From positions 46,328 through 110,327 of the forward strand of contig JAJCXM010000017.1 in assembly GCA_029263455.1 (NCBI GenBank): a stretch of 64,000 bases of DNA. The letters are read 5' to 3'. The notes beneath the pieces were generated by a model, which saw only the letters and a list, made by a program, of their open reading frames with translations, did not search any database and had not been told where the DNA came from. The position numbers and the translations under genes are program-made. Positions 52,261 to 61,386 of the stretch are shown piece by piece. Every line of letters begins with the position of its first letter. The first letter of the stretch is position 1. Source of the DNA: Holophagae bacterium. Its GTDB lineage: Bacteria > Acidobacteriota > Holophagae > Acanthopleuribacterales > Acanthopleuribacteraceae.

Positions 52261-53394
52261 ATGGTTTTGAAGTCTGAACTTAGGGATCCCCTGATTACAT
52301 CCGCCAGCAAACGATGGCTACTGATGACGTTGGGTTTTCTCGTATTTGCCAGCTATCGTTGCTCGGTAACGATTCTCTTCTTTGTAGGCCGTTTTGAGAG
52401 CTTCCCAGATTTCAGCGGTGAAGTGCTCAGCGAGTTTCTGTCATGGATCGTGCTTCTGGCCCTAATGCCATTGATCCTGTGGTTTGCACGACGTCTTGTT
52501 CCTGGCAAGAAACGGATCATCAGGTTTGTCTTGTCACATGCCGCGATAATGGTGTTCGTCGGCTACTTGCACACCTATTTGTGGAAGGTGTTCGAGTTTA
52601 GTTTTCAAGAGCCTTTCATGCCGATGGCAAAGATGATGCTCCTGGAACCGCGTGTGGTGCTCATGTGGACGGGCGTCTTGAACAATTGCTACAAATACGT
52701 TTTCTTAGTTGGTGGTTACTACTTACTGCTACAACTTCGTGATAGCCGAAACGCGGAACGAGAACGTCACGAGCTTGAATTAAAGACTTCCGAACTAGAG
52801 GCCCAACTCGTTCAAGCCCAGTTGTTGACCCTGCGCCAGCAATTAGATCCGCACTTTTTGTTTAATGCCTTGAATTCGATATCCGTATTGATTAAGGACC
52901 AGCCTGCCAATGCAAAAAAGATGTTACTGCACTTAAGCAAACTGCTGCGTTCAACTTTAATGACTGATCGAAAAAGCTTCGTCATATTGAAAGACGAAAT
53001 CTCATTTCTAGAGCGCTATTTAGAGATCGAAAAGATGAGGTTTGGTGATCAGTTGATCATTGAATTCTCGATTAATACAATGACTGAGTCTATTCAGGTG
53101 CCGTCAATGATCATGCAACCGCTGGTGGAGAATGCCATTCGACATGGGATTGCGGCCTCATCGAGCGCTAATTTGATACGTATTGAGGCGCTTGTTGAAG
53201 GGGACCAATTGTGCCTGACTGTTTTTGATAATGGACGCGGTCCTAGCGATGACTATAAACGTGGGATTGGTCTAGAAAACGTGTGCAAACGCTTGCAGGC
53301 TCACTATAGTGATCAAGCGCAGTTTGACCTAGTTCACGTCGCAGGGCAGGGCACGTTTGCGACGCTGCAGCTGCCGCACGCGATGAAACCATGA
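52261..53394 (+). CDS. LytS/YehU-type membrane histidine kinase
   Basis: A 377-residue sensor kinase with about four membrane helices in the first 165 residues, a coiled linker, and a His_kinase domain in which the phospho-acceptor is in QLDPHFLFNALNSISVL. The ATPase domain has IMQPLVENAIRHGI (N box), DNGRGPS and GIGLENV. It pairs with the LytTR regulator that overlaps its stop by 4 bp. Confidence 0.9.
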   Translation: MVLKSELRDPLITSASKRWLLMTLGFLVFASYRCSVTILFFVGRFESFPDFSGEVLSEFLSWIVLLALMPLILWFARRLVPGKKRIIRFVLSHAAIMVFVGYLHTYLWKVFEFSFQEPFMPMAKMMLLEPRVVLMWTGVLNNCYKYVFLVGGYYLLLQLRDSRNAERERHELELKTSELEAQLVQAQLLTLRQQLDPHFLFNALNSISVLIKDQPANAKKMLLHLSKLLRSTLMTDRKSFVILKDEISFLERYLEIEKMRFGDQLIIEFSINTMTESIQVPSMIMQPLVENAIRHGIAASSSANLIRIEALVEGDQLCLTVFDNGRGPSDDYKRGIGLENVCKRLQAHYSDQAQFDLVHVAGQGTFATLQLPHAMKP

Positions 53395-54140
53395 GTCCAT
53401 ATCGCGTCTTAATCGTCGACGACGAACCTTTAGCTCGATTAGGCGTCGAGCAGCACCTTCAGCGTCATCCAGATTTCGCAGTCGTCCAGCAAGCCATAAA
53501 TGGGGTTCAGGCGCTCGAGATCATCAGTCAACTTCCCCTTGATCTTGCTTTTATTGATATACGAATGCCGGAACTATCGGGTCTTGAATTGGCGACACAA
53601 TTGACGTCTCAGGCCATGCCAAGAATCATTTTTATCACCGCTTACGACCAACATGCCATTGAAGCGTTTCGCGTTGATGCCTTGGATTACCTACTCAAGC
53701 CCATCGATCCTGACGATTTTGATCAAGCGATTTCGAAAGCGCGAGTCGCCCTTCAAAGACAGGACAATCCGCCTGCCAAAACGATTTGTATAAATGACAG
53801 CAAACAGATTCATCGCCTGCCTTTGTGCGACATCCTATACGCAGTCTCGCAAGGTAATTACGTACAGGTGGTTTGCAGACAGATGAGCATTATGGCTCGG
53901 TTGACCCATGTCGAATTAGGTAACTCGTTGCCCGATAATGAGTTCATCAAGATCAGTCGTTCGTGCACCGTCGCCAAGAATGGGGTCAAGAACATGCAGC
54001 CACTTTGCAATCAGAGGTTTCTGCTGCAAATGAGCGACGGTTCGAAAATGACATCCAGTCGCAAATATTGGCGCTCCATAAAGGCTTGGATTTCTGAAGA
54101 TCAGCCAGGTCCAGCTGATAGGGGCATTACACGATCATGA
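53391..54140 (+). CDS. LytTR-family response regulator
   Basis: A 249-residue regulator. Receiver domain 1-125 with phospho-Asp in DLAFIDIRMPELSG and lysine in YLLKPID; LytTR DNA-binding domain at about 140-235 (LPLCDILYAVSQGNYVQVVC, EFIKISRSCTVAKN). It is the cognate partner of the adjacent kinase and likely controls cell-surface or exopolysaccharide genes, as AlgR/YehT-type systems do, though no target is evident. Confidence 0.9.
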   Translation: MSPYRVLIVDDEPLARLGVEQHLQRHPDFAVVQQAINGVQALEIISQLPLDLAFIDIRMPELSGLELATQLTSQAMPRIIFITAYDQHAIEAFRVDALDYLLKPIDPDDFDQAISKARVALQRQDNPPAKTICINDSKQIHRLPLCDILYAVSQGNYVQVVCRQMSIMARLTHVELGNSLPDNEFIKISRSCTVAKNGVKNMQPLCNQRFLLQMSDGSKMTSSRKYWRSIKAWISEDQPGPADRGITRS

Positions 54141-54181
54141 ATTTGCTAAGTCCCATTTTGTTTTGATATCGATTAACGAGC

Positions 54182-54724
54182 TTACCCAAGTTGCTGTTCT
54201 GCAAGCTGCGTCCATTGCATGTGTGTGCCTTTGAGTCTCATTAAGACTAACTTGGACATAACGCTTGAGGGTGGCATGTCGGGCTCTAGCACCTGCTTGT
54301 ATTCACGCTGTTGTGTTTCGTCCAAGTGCCCATATGCCAATGACAAGTGAGGGGCGAATGGTCGCTCCTTGACGCCGAATGTCTGGATGGCTCTTTCACG
54401 TGCCGACTGCACTTCAGCACTGGACTCGACAATGGCGAAAAAGGCCTGAAAAAACTCGACCCGGAATCCGATGCCGAGAAAGCTCAATTCGATGCGGTTA
54501 AGATTACTAGCAAGTTTTTCAAATAGTCTCAGATGGTTATCTGTGTCATCGCCTAAGCGCGCGAGTAGGGTGACGTGAGGGACGTGTGGCGAGACACCAA
54601 AAAAGCGGCTACAACGTTCAATCAATTTTGACCATTGTGGCTGATCTGAATCGTCGGGCACTAACCAAATTGCATAGCCATCGTGTTCTGAATCAATGCG
54701 ATGGTTTTTGTCAGCCTGGGCCAT
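54182..54724 (-). CDS. 2H phosphoesterase (cyclic phosphodiesterase/2'-5' RNA ligase-like)
   Basis: A 180-residue member of the 2H superfamily. The two catalytic histidine motifs are VPHVTLLAR near 49 and APHLSLAYG near 124, about 75 residues apart. Such enzymes open 2',3'-cyclic phosphates on RNA ends or nucleotides. It follows the response-regulator gene on the same strand by 25 bp. Confidence 0.82.
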   Translation of the reverse strand: MAQADKNHRIDSEHDGYAIWLVPDDSDQPQWSKLIERCSRFFGVSPHVPHVTLLARLGDDTDNHLRLFEKLASNLNRIELSFLGIGFRVEFFQAFFAIVESSAEVQSARERAIQTFGVKERPFAPHLSLAYGHLDETQQREYKQVLEPDMPPSSVMSKLVLMRLKGTHMQWTQLAEQQLG

Positions 54725-54749
54725 AGAAAATTCCCTTTCAATGGCTGAA

Positions 54750-55544
54750 CTAGGTATTGCCTTCTTGTTCCAATCTGATCTCTTGTAGCATTTCGGCCAT
54801 CACGTTGTCGTAGCAACTTGGACAGACGCTATGACTAATGTTTGCAATGGTATGGTTTTGGATATAGTCATCAACCCGCTGCCAAAAATTTTCGTCATCG
54901 CGAATTTTGTGGCAGTAGATACACATGGGTAGAATCCCCTGCAACTGCCTGATTTCCGTTAATGCTTTTTCAAATTCGTCTATTTTTTGAGTGAGCTCTT
55001 TAGTGCGTTCTGCGACCCGATCTTCTAGCGATTCCACATACGATCTATTCTGCGCGGCAAGATTCCACTTTTTTGTTAAAGCTAGCGCCATTTGCTTAAC
55101 TGAAATCACGTCGAAGGGTTTGCGTAGGAACATGAGTTGGTCGGTTGTGCCCACCTTCTTGAGGATCTCTTCCCAAGAATAATCGGAATAGGCGGTGCAA
55201 ATCACAAACTCAACATAGGGATATTGCTTCCAGATGCGCTGGATCGTTTCAATGCCGTCCCATCCTGGCGGCATGCGCACGTCCATGAACACTAAGCTGT
55301 ATGGGCTATTTGCTTGCTCAGCCTGAGCGATCATATTAAGTGACTCTTCGCCCTGATAGGCGTGGTCAAGCACGTAAGTTGGCCTTTCGCCAGACAAGAC
55401 ATCACTATCGCTGTAGTCTGAAAACAGCTCTTGCGCCAAGGCGTCAAAGGTATCGTTATCTTCGTCAATATCAAGAATCTTAATGAAGTCTTCGTGGATA
55501 GCGCGGTTGTCATCGACGATTAAGATTCGATTGTTGAAATTCAT
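54750..55544 (-). CDS. Response regulator with coiled coil and Cys-rich tail
   Basis: A 264-residue protein. The receiver domain occupies about 1-160 with an insertion after the first helix; phospho-Asp is in VFMDVRMPPGWDG and the lysine in FLRKPFD. A coiled coil (EDRVAERTKELTQKIDEFEK) leads to a C-terminal module with LPMCIYCHKIRDDENFW and HSVCPSC, two CxxC pairs probably binding zinc. The same tail is attached to many PAS and receiver proteins and is of unknown role. No DNA-binding domain or kinase is adjacent. Confidence 0.87.
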   Translation of the reverse strand: MNFNNRILIVDDNRAIHEDFIKILDIDEDNDTFDALAQELFSDYSDSDVLSGERPTYVLDHAYQGEESLNMIAQAEQANSPYSLVFMDVRMPPGWDGIETIQRIWKQYPYVEFVICTAYSDYSWEEILKKVGTTDQLMFLRKPFDVISVKQMALALTKKWNLAAQNRSYVESLEDRVAERTKELTQKIDEFEKALTEIRQLQGILPMCIYCHKIRDDENFWQRVDDYIQNHTIANISHSVCPSCYDNVMAEMLQEIRLEQEGNT

Positions 55545-55699
55545 GGGAAGACGCCCACATTGTAAAGGTTGTGCAAAACAGGCTCTATTTAATCAAATCG
55601 TGCATGAACGACCAAGACTAATTTCGTTCACTTGTTTAAACATTTCGGCGCACTCTGCTTTTTTCTTTAGGTATTTGCCACATAAAAGCTTTCTCAACA

Positions 55700-57019
55700 T
55701 TAGCGCAACATGAATTCTTTGATGGTATCACTGACAAGTACCGTGCCCATTAGTCCAATGAGAAAAACGAAGCCCACCTTCTTGATCATCATCTTGGTAT
55801 CGAAGCTGAAATTACGGCGAGCCACCCACTCAACCATGATAACTAGCATCTCGCCGCCATCCAAGACGGGGATGGGCAATAGGTTGGCGATGCCCAAATT
55901 TAACGAGAGAATAGCCATTAATGTCAGGAAATAGAACCAACCGCGGGCTAATTCCTCTTTGGCGATGCGGGCAACACCAACTGGACCAGACATGGTCTTA
56001 ATCGACAAATCGCCTTTAACTAATTTATGGATCGTTCTGAAGATGAAGGTCGAATAAAAGGTGCAGCGTTCGCGAGCCGAAACCATCGATTCCAGCCAAT
56101 TTCGTCGCACCAGTTCACCTTCAAAAGAAAGACTGACGCCAACGATGCGCTTACCTTCTTCATTCAATTGTGTCTCAACTGGGATTTGCAAGGCCTGACC
56201 TTCGCGTTCAATGCCAAACAGGATAGGGCCGTCAGGACTCTGATTGATGAGTCGCGTCACGTGGCTTTGTGTCCCGTCACCCCCGTAAAAGACGGTTTCC
56301 CCATTTATGGCGTTGATGATGTCGCCGTCTAAGAGGCCAGCCGCCTCGGCCGGGTAACCCGGTTCAACGCGGAAGACAATGGAACGAACAGCTCGATTGA
56401 AGTGGATTTCGCCTATGCCTTCAATCTTATTGACGTCATTGGTGTAGTCAATCATCAGTATTTGTGACTGTCGCTGAACTTTTAAGTTGATTTCCTTGCC
56501 AGGCAGGATGGCCAAGTTATGATAAAAAGACTCGGCATCGGTAACATCTTCACCATTCAACGCTAGAATCGAATCGCCCACTTGCAAGCCAGCCACAGAT
56601 TCGGGGCTGTCTGGTATCACGTATCCAACCGTAAAGTGATCTCCATATGACTTCACTTGTCGTTCAGGTTGATGCTGTAAAAAGACAAACAAGCCAAAGG
56701 CCATGATGAAATTGAACATGGGACCCATAAACAAAACAATGAAACGGGCCGATTTCGATTTATTCAAAAAGTGTCGTGGATCATCAGGCGTTTCATAGGT
56801 GTACAGGCTCTCACCCATGAAATCGACGTAGCCACCAAATGGGAGAAGGTTGAAGCGATACTCTGTTTCACCATAGGTAAAGGCCATCAGTTTTTTGCCA
56901 AAGCCGAAGGCGAATTGGTGCACGCGGATCCCGAACGCTTTGGCCGCTAGAAAATGCCCCAGCTCGTGGAAAACCACCAGCGGGATAAGCAAGAGAAAAA
57001 GGGCAAAAATATTACTCAA
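55700..57019 (-). CDS. rseP: RseP site-2 protease
   Basis: Inner-membrane zinc protease (M50) that cuts transmembrane substrates such as anti-sigma factors. 439 residues. HELGH (18-22) is the zinc site, with the third ligand in NLLPIPVLDGGEM near 385. Two PDZ domains lie in the periplasmic loop at about 120-290 (SVAGLQVGDSILALNGEDV and AAGLLDGDIINAINGE). Membrane helices at 1-25, 95-115, 360-385 and 410-430. It stands apart from the usual dxr/bamA neighbours. Confidence 0.92.
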   Translation of the reverse strand: MSNIFALFLLLIPLVVFHELGHFLAAKAFGIRVHQFAFGFGKKLMAFTYGETEYRFNLLPFGGYVDFMGESLYTYETPDDPRHFLNKSKSARFIVLFMGPMFNFIMAFGLFVFLQHQPERQVKSYGDHFTVGYVIPDSPESVAGLQVGDSILALNGEDVTDAESFYHNLAILPGKEINLKVQRQSQILMIDYTNDVNKIEGIGEIHFNRAVRSIVFRVEPGYPAEAAGLLDGDIINAINGETVFYGGDGTQSHVTRLINQSPDGPILFGIEREGQALQIPVETQLNEEGKRIVGVSLSFEGELVRRNWLESMVSARERCTFYSTFIFRTIHKLVKGDLSIKTMSGPVGVARIAKEELARGWFYFLTLMAILSLNLGIANLLPIPVLDGGEMLVIMVEWVARRNFSFDTKMMIKKVGFVFLIGLMGTVLVSDTIKEFMLR

Positions 57020-57307
57020 AACATCGGTATCCTACGCGGACGCTGCCGCAAAGTTGCCATTATATAGGAAACGAGACCAACTAGGGGGTCTAGCCTCGAG
57101 AGCTTGGCGCCGAAGACAGGATATTGGCGTTTTTAAACATTACTATGTTTGAAATTGTGCATGCGCAGGGGTAATAGTGTCCTTTTTTGGAGCAAATGTG
57201 GCCTGTAACTTAGATTGTTTCTTGACTTTGCGGACTTTGAATACCATGGTTGATGGGATAGGATAGAACTAACTAGACTGTTATTTCTGTAGATAGTGGA
57301 GATCCCC

Positions 57308-59776
57308 ATGAAGCGATTTGGGCTTATCCTGGCTGTAGCGCTGGCACCAACATGTATTTTTGCTCAATGGTTGGTGGTGTCTGATACACCGACACACGCT
57401 AGCCGTGTATCTGACGTTTTGACCGGGCTTGCTCAAACTTACACACTCATGACGCCTAGCATGGCAGGAGCTCTAACGGCATCCGAATTGGATGGCTACA
57501 CCTATCTATACATAGTTGGAAGCGATGGACCGGGGCCATTTGCGGTCACGACTTTCAATGCCAGTATCACCAGTGGTGAGCTTGCCGGTTGGCTGGTACG
57601 TGGCGGCGTTGCCGTGGTCCAAATGGGCTCGACCGACAACATAGCGCACACGCTGCCTCAGAGCTTAAGGTATTACCCCAGTGCCAATGATACCGGCATC
57701 GACAATGACGAGCCCTTTTTTACGGACCTAGATCACGAATTTGTATTAGGTTTATTTGGCGGTGGTGAAGTCTTTGATATTGAAACGCAGTTCTATGATT
57801 TCAGCCTCACAGGCCAAATAGCTCCACCTAGTAACTACATGAATTCTAATGGCGTTTCAGTTGGCGTCACGCCGGGATTTAACTTGTACAATGTGATTGG
57901 GGAATCTCCAGAGTCCGGATCATCAGGCGCGACTGGCGTTTTCATTGAGTATATTTATGGTCAGGGCTACATTCTGGCGACGGCCCTTAATAGTGATTTC
58001 AACTTGGTTAATGTCTTAGGGGCGGAGCATGTCACCTTAAATCTAATCAGGTATATGATCGGTGTTAGACCTAACTTTCCGTGGTTTGATTGCGGAGGCA
58101 CGGGCCCCGACTCTGATGGTGATGACTTCGCCGATATTTGTGACAACTGTCCCTTTGTTTTTAATCCTGCTCAACTTGATCGTGACGGCGATGGTATCGG
58201 CGATGCCTGTAATCAAGGTATTGATGCCGATGGCGATGAGTACGCTGATGCATTAGATAATTGCCCGGCTATTTTTAACCCAGATCAAACCGATACGGAT
58301 AGCGATGGCGTGGGCGATGATTGCAATTCGGCTGATGACGCCGATGGCGATGATTACGCCGATGCCTTTGATAATTGTCCAACCGTGTTTAATCCTGGCC
58401 AAGAAGACCTTGATGGCGACGGAATTGGGGATGTCTGCAACGACGGCGTCGATAGCGACGGTGACGACTATGCGGATGGCTTAGACGTTTGCCCGGGTAT
58501 TTACAATCCAGCGCAATTGGACACAGACGGTGATGGCGTTGGTGATTTATGCAATGACGCCATGGATACCGACGGCGATGAATGGTCAGATGTTCTGGAC
58601 ATATGCCCAGCCGTCTACAACCCTAGCCAGGCAGACACGGATGGCGACGGAATCGGCGATGCTTGTAATGATGGCGTAGATACAGACGGGGACGAGTACG
58701 CAGATACGCTAGATGTGTGCCCCATGATTTTTAACCCAGCACAGTTGGATACTGATGGCGATGGTGTTGGCGATCTATGCAACGAACTCATTGATATGGA
58801 CGGGGATGAATTTGCCGATACACTGGATGTGTGTCCTGCTATTTTTGACCCGCTGCAAGATGATTTGGATGGCGACGGAATCGGCGATGCTTGTAATGAT
58901 GCGGTCGATATGGACGGTGATGAATACGCGGATACATTGGACAATTGTCCAGCTATCTTTAACCCCGATCAAGCCGACACCGATGGTGACGGAATCGGCG
59001 ATGTTTGTAATGATCTCGTTGACATGGATGGTGACGAATATGCCGACGGGCTGGATAATTGCCCTGCCATCTACAACCCTGATCAAACTGACACCGATGG
59101 AGACATGATCGGCGATGATTGCAATGACGCCATGGATGCTGATGGGGATGAGTATGCCGATGGCTTGGACAATTGTCCCGCGGTCTTCAATCCATTACAA
59201 ACCGATACCGATGGCGACATGATTGGCGATGCCTGCAATGACGCCATGGATGCCGACGGTGACGAGTACGCCGATGGCTTGGATGTCTGTCCCGCGGTGT
59301 TCAATCCCGATCAGACCGATACAGACGGCGACATGATAGGCGATGCCTGCAATGACGCCATGGACGCAGACGGCGACGAGTATGCCGATGGCCTTGACAA
59401 TTGCCCTACCTTGTTTAACCCACTCCAGAATGACACGGATGGTGACGGGGTTGGTGATATGTGTAACAGCGCCGATGACGTTGATGGCGATAACTATTCC
59501 GATGTGCTCGACATTTGCCCCGATCTTTACAATCCTCTACAACGTGACACCGACGGCGACGGCGTAGGCGATATCTGCAATGACGCCATTGACTGTGACG
59601 GCGACGAATACGCCAATACGCTCGATAACTGCCCCGAAGTCTACAACCCGAGGCAGGAAGACACGGACGGTGATGGCGTGGGTGACGTCTGTAACGACCC
59701 CTGGTTCTTCCCGCTCTTGCCCCTATGGAAAGCCGATCTGAACATCCTCGACTATGTGGGCGGCTTCTGTATCTAG
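57308..59776 (+). CDS. Secreted thrombospondin type 3 repeat protein
   Basis: About 822 residues. Signal peptide MKRFGLILAVALAPTCIFAQ; a globular N-terminal domain of about 250 residues (VSDTPTHASRVSDVLTG, FGGGEVFDIETQFYDFS); then fourteen calcium-binding thrombospondin type 3-like repeats with DTDGDGIGD, CND and NCPAIFNP elements; and a short C-terminal tail ending in GGFCI. The repeats form a rigid, calcium-loaded rod, with a conserved disulfide-forming cysteine pair per unit. The ATG follows GGAG; a GTG four codons earlier is also in frame. It is probably displayed on the cell surface. Confidence 0.88.
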   Translation: MKRFGLILAVALAPTCIFAQWLVVSDTPTHASRVSDVLTGLAQTYTLMTPSMAGALTASELDGYTYLYIVGSDGPGPFAVTTFNASITSGELAGWLVRGGVAVVQMGSTDNIAHTLPQSLRYYPSANDTGIDNDEPFFTDLDHEFVLGLFGGGEVFDIETQFYDFSLTGQIAPPSNYMNSNGVSVGVTPGFNLYNVIGESPESGSSGATGVFIEYIYGQGYILATALNSDFNLVNVLGAEHVTLNLIRYMIGVRPNFPWFDCGGTGPDSDGDDFADICDNCPFVFNPAQLDRDGDGIGDACNQGIDADGDEYADALDNCPAIFNPDQTDTDSDGVGDDCNSADDADGDDYADAFDNCPTVFNPGQEDLDGDGIGDVCNDGVDSDGDDYADGLDVCPGIYNPAQLDTDGDGVGDLCNDAMDTDGDEWSDVLDICPAVYNPSQADTDGDGIGDACNDGVDTDGDEYADTLDVCPMIFNPAQLDTDGDGVGDLCNELIDMDGDEFADTLDVCPAIFDPLQDDLDGDGIGDACNDAVDMDGDEYADTLDNCPAIFNPDQADTDGDGIGDVCNDLVDMDGDEYADGLDNCPAIYNPDQTDTDGDMIGDDCNDAMDADGDEYADGLDNCPAVFNPLQTDTDGDMIGDACNDAMDADGDEYADGLDVCPAVFNPDQTDTDGDMIGDACNDAMDADGDEYADGLDNCPTLFNPLQNDTDGDGVGDMCNSADDVDGDNYSDVLDICPDLYNPLQRDTDGDGVGDICNDAIDCDGDEYANTLDNCPEVYNPRQEDTDGDGVGDVCNDPWFFPLLPLWKADLNILDYVGGFCI
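58208..59689 (+). repeat. Thirteen 114-bp coding repeats
   Basis: Thirteen units of exactly 38 codons, no indels, each starting with a TGT-AAT/AAC (Cys-Asn) pair. Three consecutive units around 59,110-59,450 share DGDMIGD and CNDAMDADGDEYADGL almost unchanged, which points to recent duplication; the outer units are more diverged. Confidence 0.92.
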
Positions 59777-59814
59777 TTCCTAATCTGTTTAGAACCAGTC
59801 TTTTTGAACTATTA

Positions 59815-59829
59815 TGACGCGGTGCGTCA
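59815..59829. promoter_or_regulatory. PhaR operator candidate 1
   Basis: TGACGCGGTGCGTCA, an inverted repeat with 6-bp arms and 3-bp centre. It lies just upstream of the -35 box. A second near-identical site begins 63 bp further on, about six helical turns, so both sit on the same face of the DNA. Confidence 0.65.
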
Positions 59830-59837
59830 AAAAACAC

Positions 59838-59866
59838 TTGACGCTTATGCCGCAGCGCGTTATCTT
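59838..59866 (+). promoter_or_regulatory. Promoter of the PHA granule operon
   Basis: TTGACG, 17-bp spacer, TATCTT. It lies between the two operator candidates, so a bound dimer pair would trap or loop it. Confidence 0.6.
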
Positions 59867-59877
59867 TCTATTGTGAA

Positions 59878-59892
59878 TGACGCAGTGCGTCA
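59878..59892. promoter_or_regulatory. PhaR operator candidate 2
   Basis: TGACGCAGTGCGTCA, one base different from site 1. It covers the start of the transcript just after the promoter, a roadblock position. Confidence 0.65.
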
Positions 59893-59920
59893 TAAGTGCT
59901 CAGCAGGAAAGGAACCCGTT

Positions 59921-60343
59921 ATGGCACGTCTGATTAAAAGGTATGGAAGCCGAAAACTCTACGATACGCAAGAGAGCCGCTATATTGCGCTTTCTGATTT
60001 GGCTGCCATCATCCGTGATGGCGAAGAAGTGCAAGTTGTGGATAATGCCACCGCCGAAGACGTAACCAAAGTAACACTGACCCAAGTCATTTCAGATGAA
60101 GGACGAAAGGGAAGTGGGGTTCTATCCAAAGACCTGTTGCACGACCTCATTCGCGCCGGTGAAAGCGCAGTTTCCAACGGTGTACGGCAGTTACAGGAAG
60201 GTGTGGATCGATTCGTTAAGCGTTCGCTTGATCGCGTCGGACCCATCCGCCAAGCTCGTCAAGAGATGGACATCCTGAAACAACGTATTGCCGAAATGGA
60301 AGCTTCGTTATCCGAGATGGAACGTCAATCGGATGAAAATTAA
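59921..60343 (+). CDS. phaR: PHA accumulation regulator
   Basis: A 140-residue PhaR-type repressor. The N-terminal PHB_acc_N domain has LIKRYGSRKLYDTQESRYIA and LSDLAAIIRDGEEVQVVD; the C-terminal half is helical. PhaR proteins bind DNA and polyhydroxyalkanoate granules and repress phasin genes until polymer is present. AGGA precedes the ATG; 39 upstream codons in frame run through the operator and promoter and are rejected. First gene of an operon with two phasins; paired operators upstream suggest autoregulation. Confidence 0.9.
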   Translation: MARLIKRYGSRKLYDTQESRYIALSDLAAIIRDGEEVQVVDNATAEDVTKVTLTQVISDEGRKGSGVLSKDLLHDLIRAGESAVSNGVRQLQEGVDRFVKRSLDRVGPIRQARQEMDILKQRIAEMEASLSEMERQSDEN

Positions 60344-60375
60344 CGGCCGTCGCGAGCATATAAAAGGAGTCGAAA

Positions 60376-60750
60376 ATGGTTTTATCGAATTTGCAATCAG
60401 GTGTGAAGAGTGTAGGTGGCGAAGTTTTAGGCGTAGGTCGTAACCTTTGGTTGGCCGGACTAGGTGTCGTCGCTGTCGTAGGTGAAGGAACAAAAGATCG
60501 TTTTGAATCCTTGGTTGTCAAAGGCCAAGACTTCAGCAAGAAAAAAGGCGGAAGCGTCAAGAATGTAAAATCGTGGGTTTCTGATGTCGAAAAACGGGCT
60601 CAAAAAACCGGTTCCAAAGTTGAAACCGTGATTCAGAAGCAGGTCGAATCTGGACTGCACTTGATCGGCATTCCGACTCGAAACGAAATACGCACGCTAA
60701 TCGACCGTGTAGAAAAGCTTTCTGATCAGGTCGAACAGATCAAAAACTAA
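60376..60750 (+). CDS. Phasin-like granule protein
   Basis: A 124-residue PhaF/PhaI-type phasin. An amphipathic N-terminal segment (NLWLAGLGVVAVVGEGTKDR) that binds the polymer surface is followed by a charged helix and a C-terminal coiled region (TRNEIRTLIDRVEKLSDQVE). AAAGGAG precedes the ATG. Paralogous to the next gene, with which it shares WLAGLG and a late GIP(T/S)R(N/D)EI block. Confidence 0.87.
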   Translation: MVLSNLQSGVKSVGGEVLGVGRNLWLAGLGVVAVVGEGTKDRFESLVVKGQDFSKKKGGSVKNVKSWVSDVEKRAQKTGSKVETVIQKQVESGLHLIGIPTRNEIRTLIDRVEKLSDQVEQIKN

Positions 60751-60756
60751 GCAATC

Positions 60757-60777
60757 TAGGAGGGCCAAGCCCTCCTA
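60757..60777 (+). terminator. Hairpin between the phasin genes
   Basis: TAGGAGGGC CAA GCCCTCCTA, a perfect 9-bp stem with a 3-base loop and no U-run. More likely an RNA stability or attenuating element that sets unequal phasin amounts than a true terminator. Confidence 0.55.
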
Positions 60778-60802
60778 CGAAAGCACAGGAAAGAGGTGGC
60801 AA

Positions 60803-61324
60803 ATGGGTAAGAAGAGTAAAGTTCAAAAGGATCTTAAAGATTCCGTACAAAAGATTTGGTTGGCTGGATTGGGTGCACTTGCTGTTGCCGAAGAAGAAGG
60901 CTCTAAAGCTTTTAAATCGCTCTTGGAGCGCGGCGAAGAATACGAAGCTCGTGGTCGCGAGCAAGTATCTCGCGTCATGGACCAGGTTGATGGCGCCAAG
61001 GATAAGGCCAAAGACAAGGCGGAAGACCAGTGGAGCAAAGTCGAAGCAATGATTAACGATGCCGTATCTCGTACGATGACGAAACTTGGTATTCCCAGTC
61101 GTGACGAAATCTCAGAGTTGTCTAAGAAAGTAGAAGCGCTGCATAAAGCATTAGAAAACATGAAAGCACCAGCCGCAAAAACAACGGCATCTAAAACCGT
61201 TGCAAAAAAGGCGAGCGCCAAGCCTGCAGCAAAACCAGCGGCAAAAACGGCGACCAAAAAAGCGGCACCCAAGCCCCGCACAACCGCAAAAGCTAAACCA
61301 AGCACTTCATCAACCGATAAGTAA
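60803..61324 (+). CDS. PhaF-like phasin with histone-like tail
   Basis: A 173-residue phasin. The N-terminal phasin domain (1-115) has KIWLAGLGALAVAEEEG and GIPSRDEISELSKKVEALHK. The C-terminal 55 residues are an alanine-lysine-proline tail (KTVAKKASAKPAAKPAAK) like histone H1 or PhaF, which binds DNA. From the family it would attach granules to the nucleoid and help share them at division. Confidence 0.88.
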   Translation: MGKKSKVQKDLKDSVQKIWLAGLGALAVAEEEGSKAFKSLLERGEEYEARGREQVSRVMDQVDGAKDKAKDKAEDQWSKVEAMINDAVSRTMTKLGIPSRDEISELSKKVEALHKALENMKAPAAKTTASKTVAKKASAKPAAKPAAKTATKKAAPKPRTTAKAKPSTSSTDK

Positions 61325-61333
61325 TGAAATACG

Positions 61334-61361
61334 GGCTGGGTTCGTAACCTGGCCTTTTTTT
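61334..61361 (+). terminator. Terminator after the phasin operon
   Basis: GGCTGGGTT pairs with AACCTGGCC (two G-U pairs) around a CGT loop, followed by seven T. Some read-through into the patatin gene may occur, as it is only 26 bp further. Confidence 0.75.
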
Positions 61362-61386
61362 CGTCCATCAATCAGTGGAGGTCGGC

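Noticed and set aside
58615..58944. Repetitive minus-strand and alternative-frame peptides in the repeat protein
   Set aside because: They mirror the 114-bp coding repeats; the plus-strand frame has the signal peptide and calcium motifs.
58208..59689. Regular repeat array as a CRISPR
   Set aside because: Units are 114 bp, continuous and coding, without spacers.
59804..59920. N-terminal extension of phaR
   Set aside because: It would place codons across the operators and promoter; the family start and ribosome site are at 59921.
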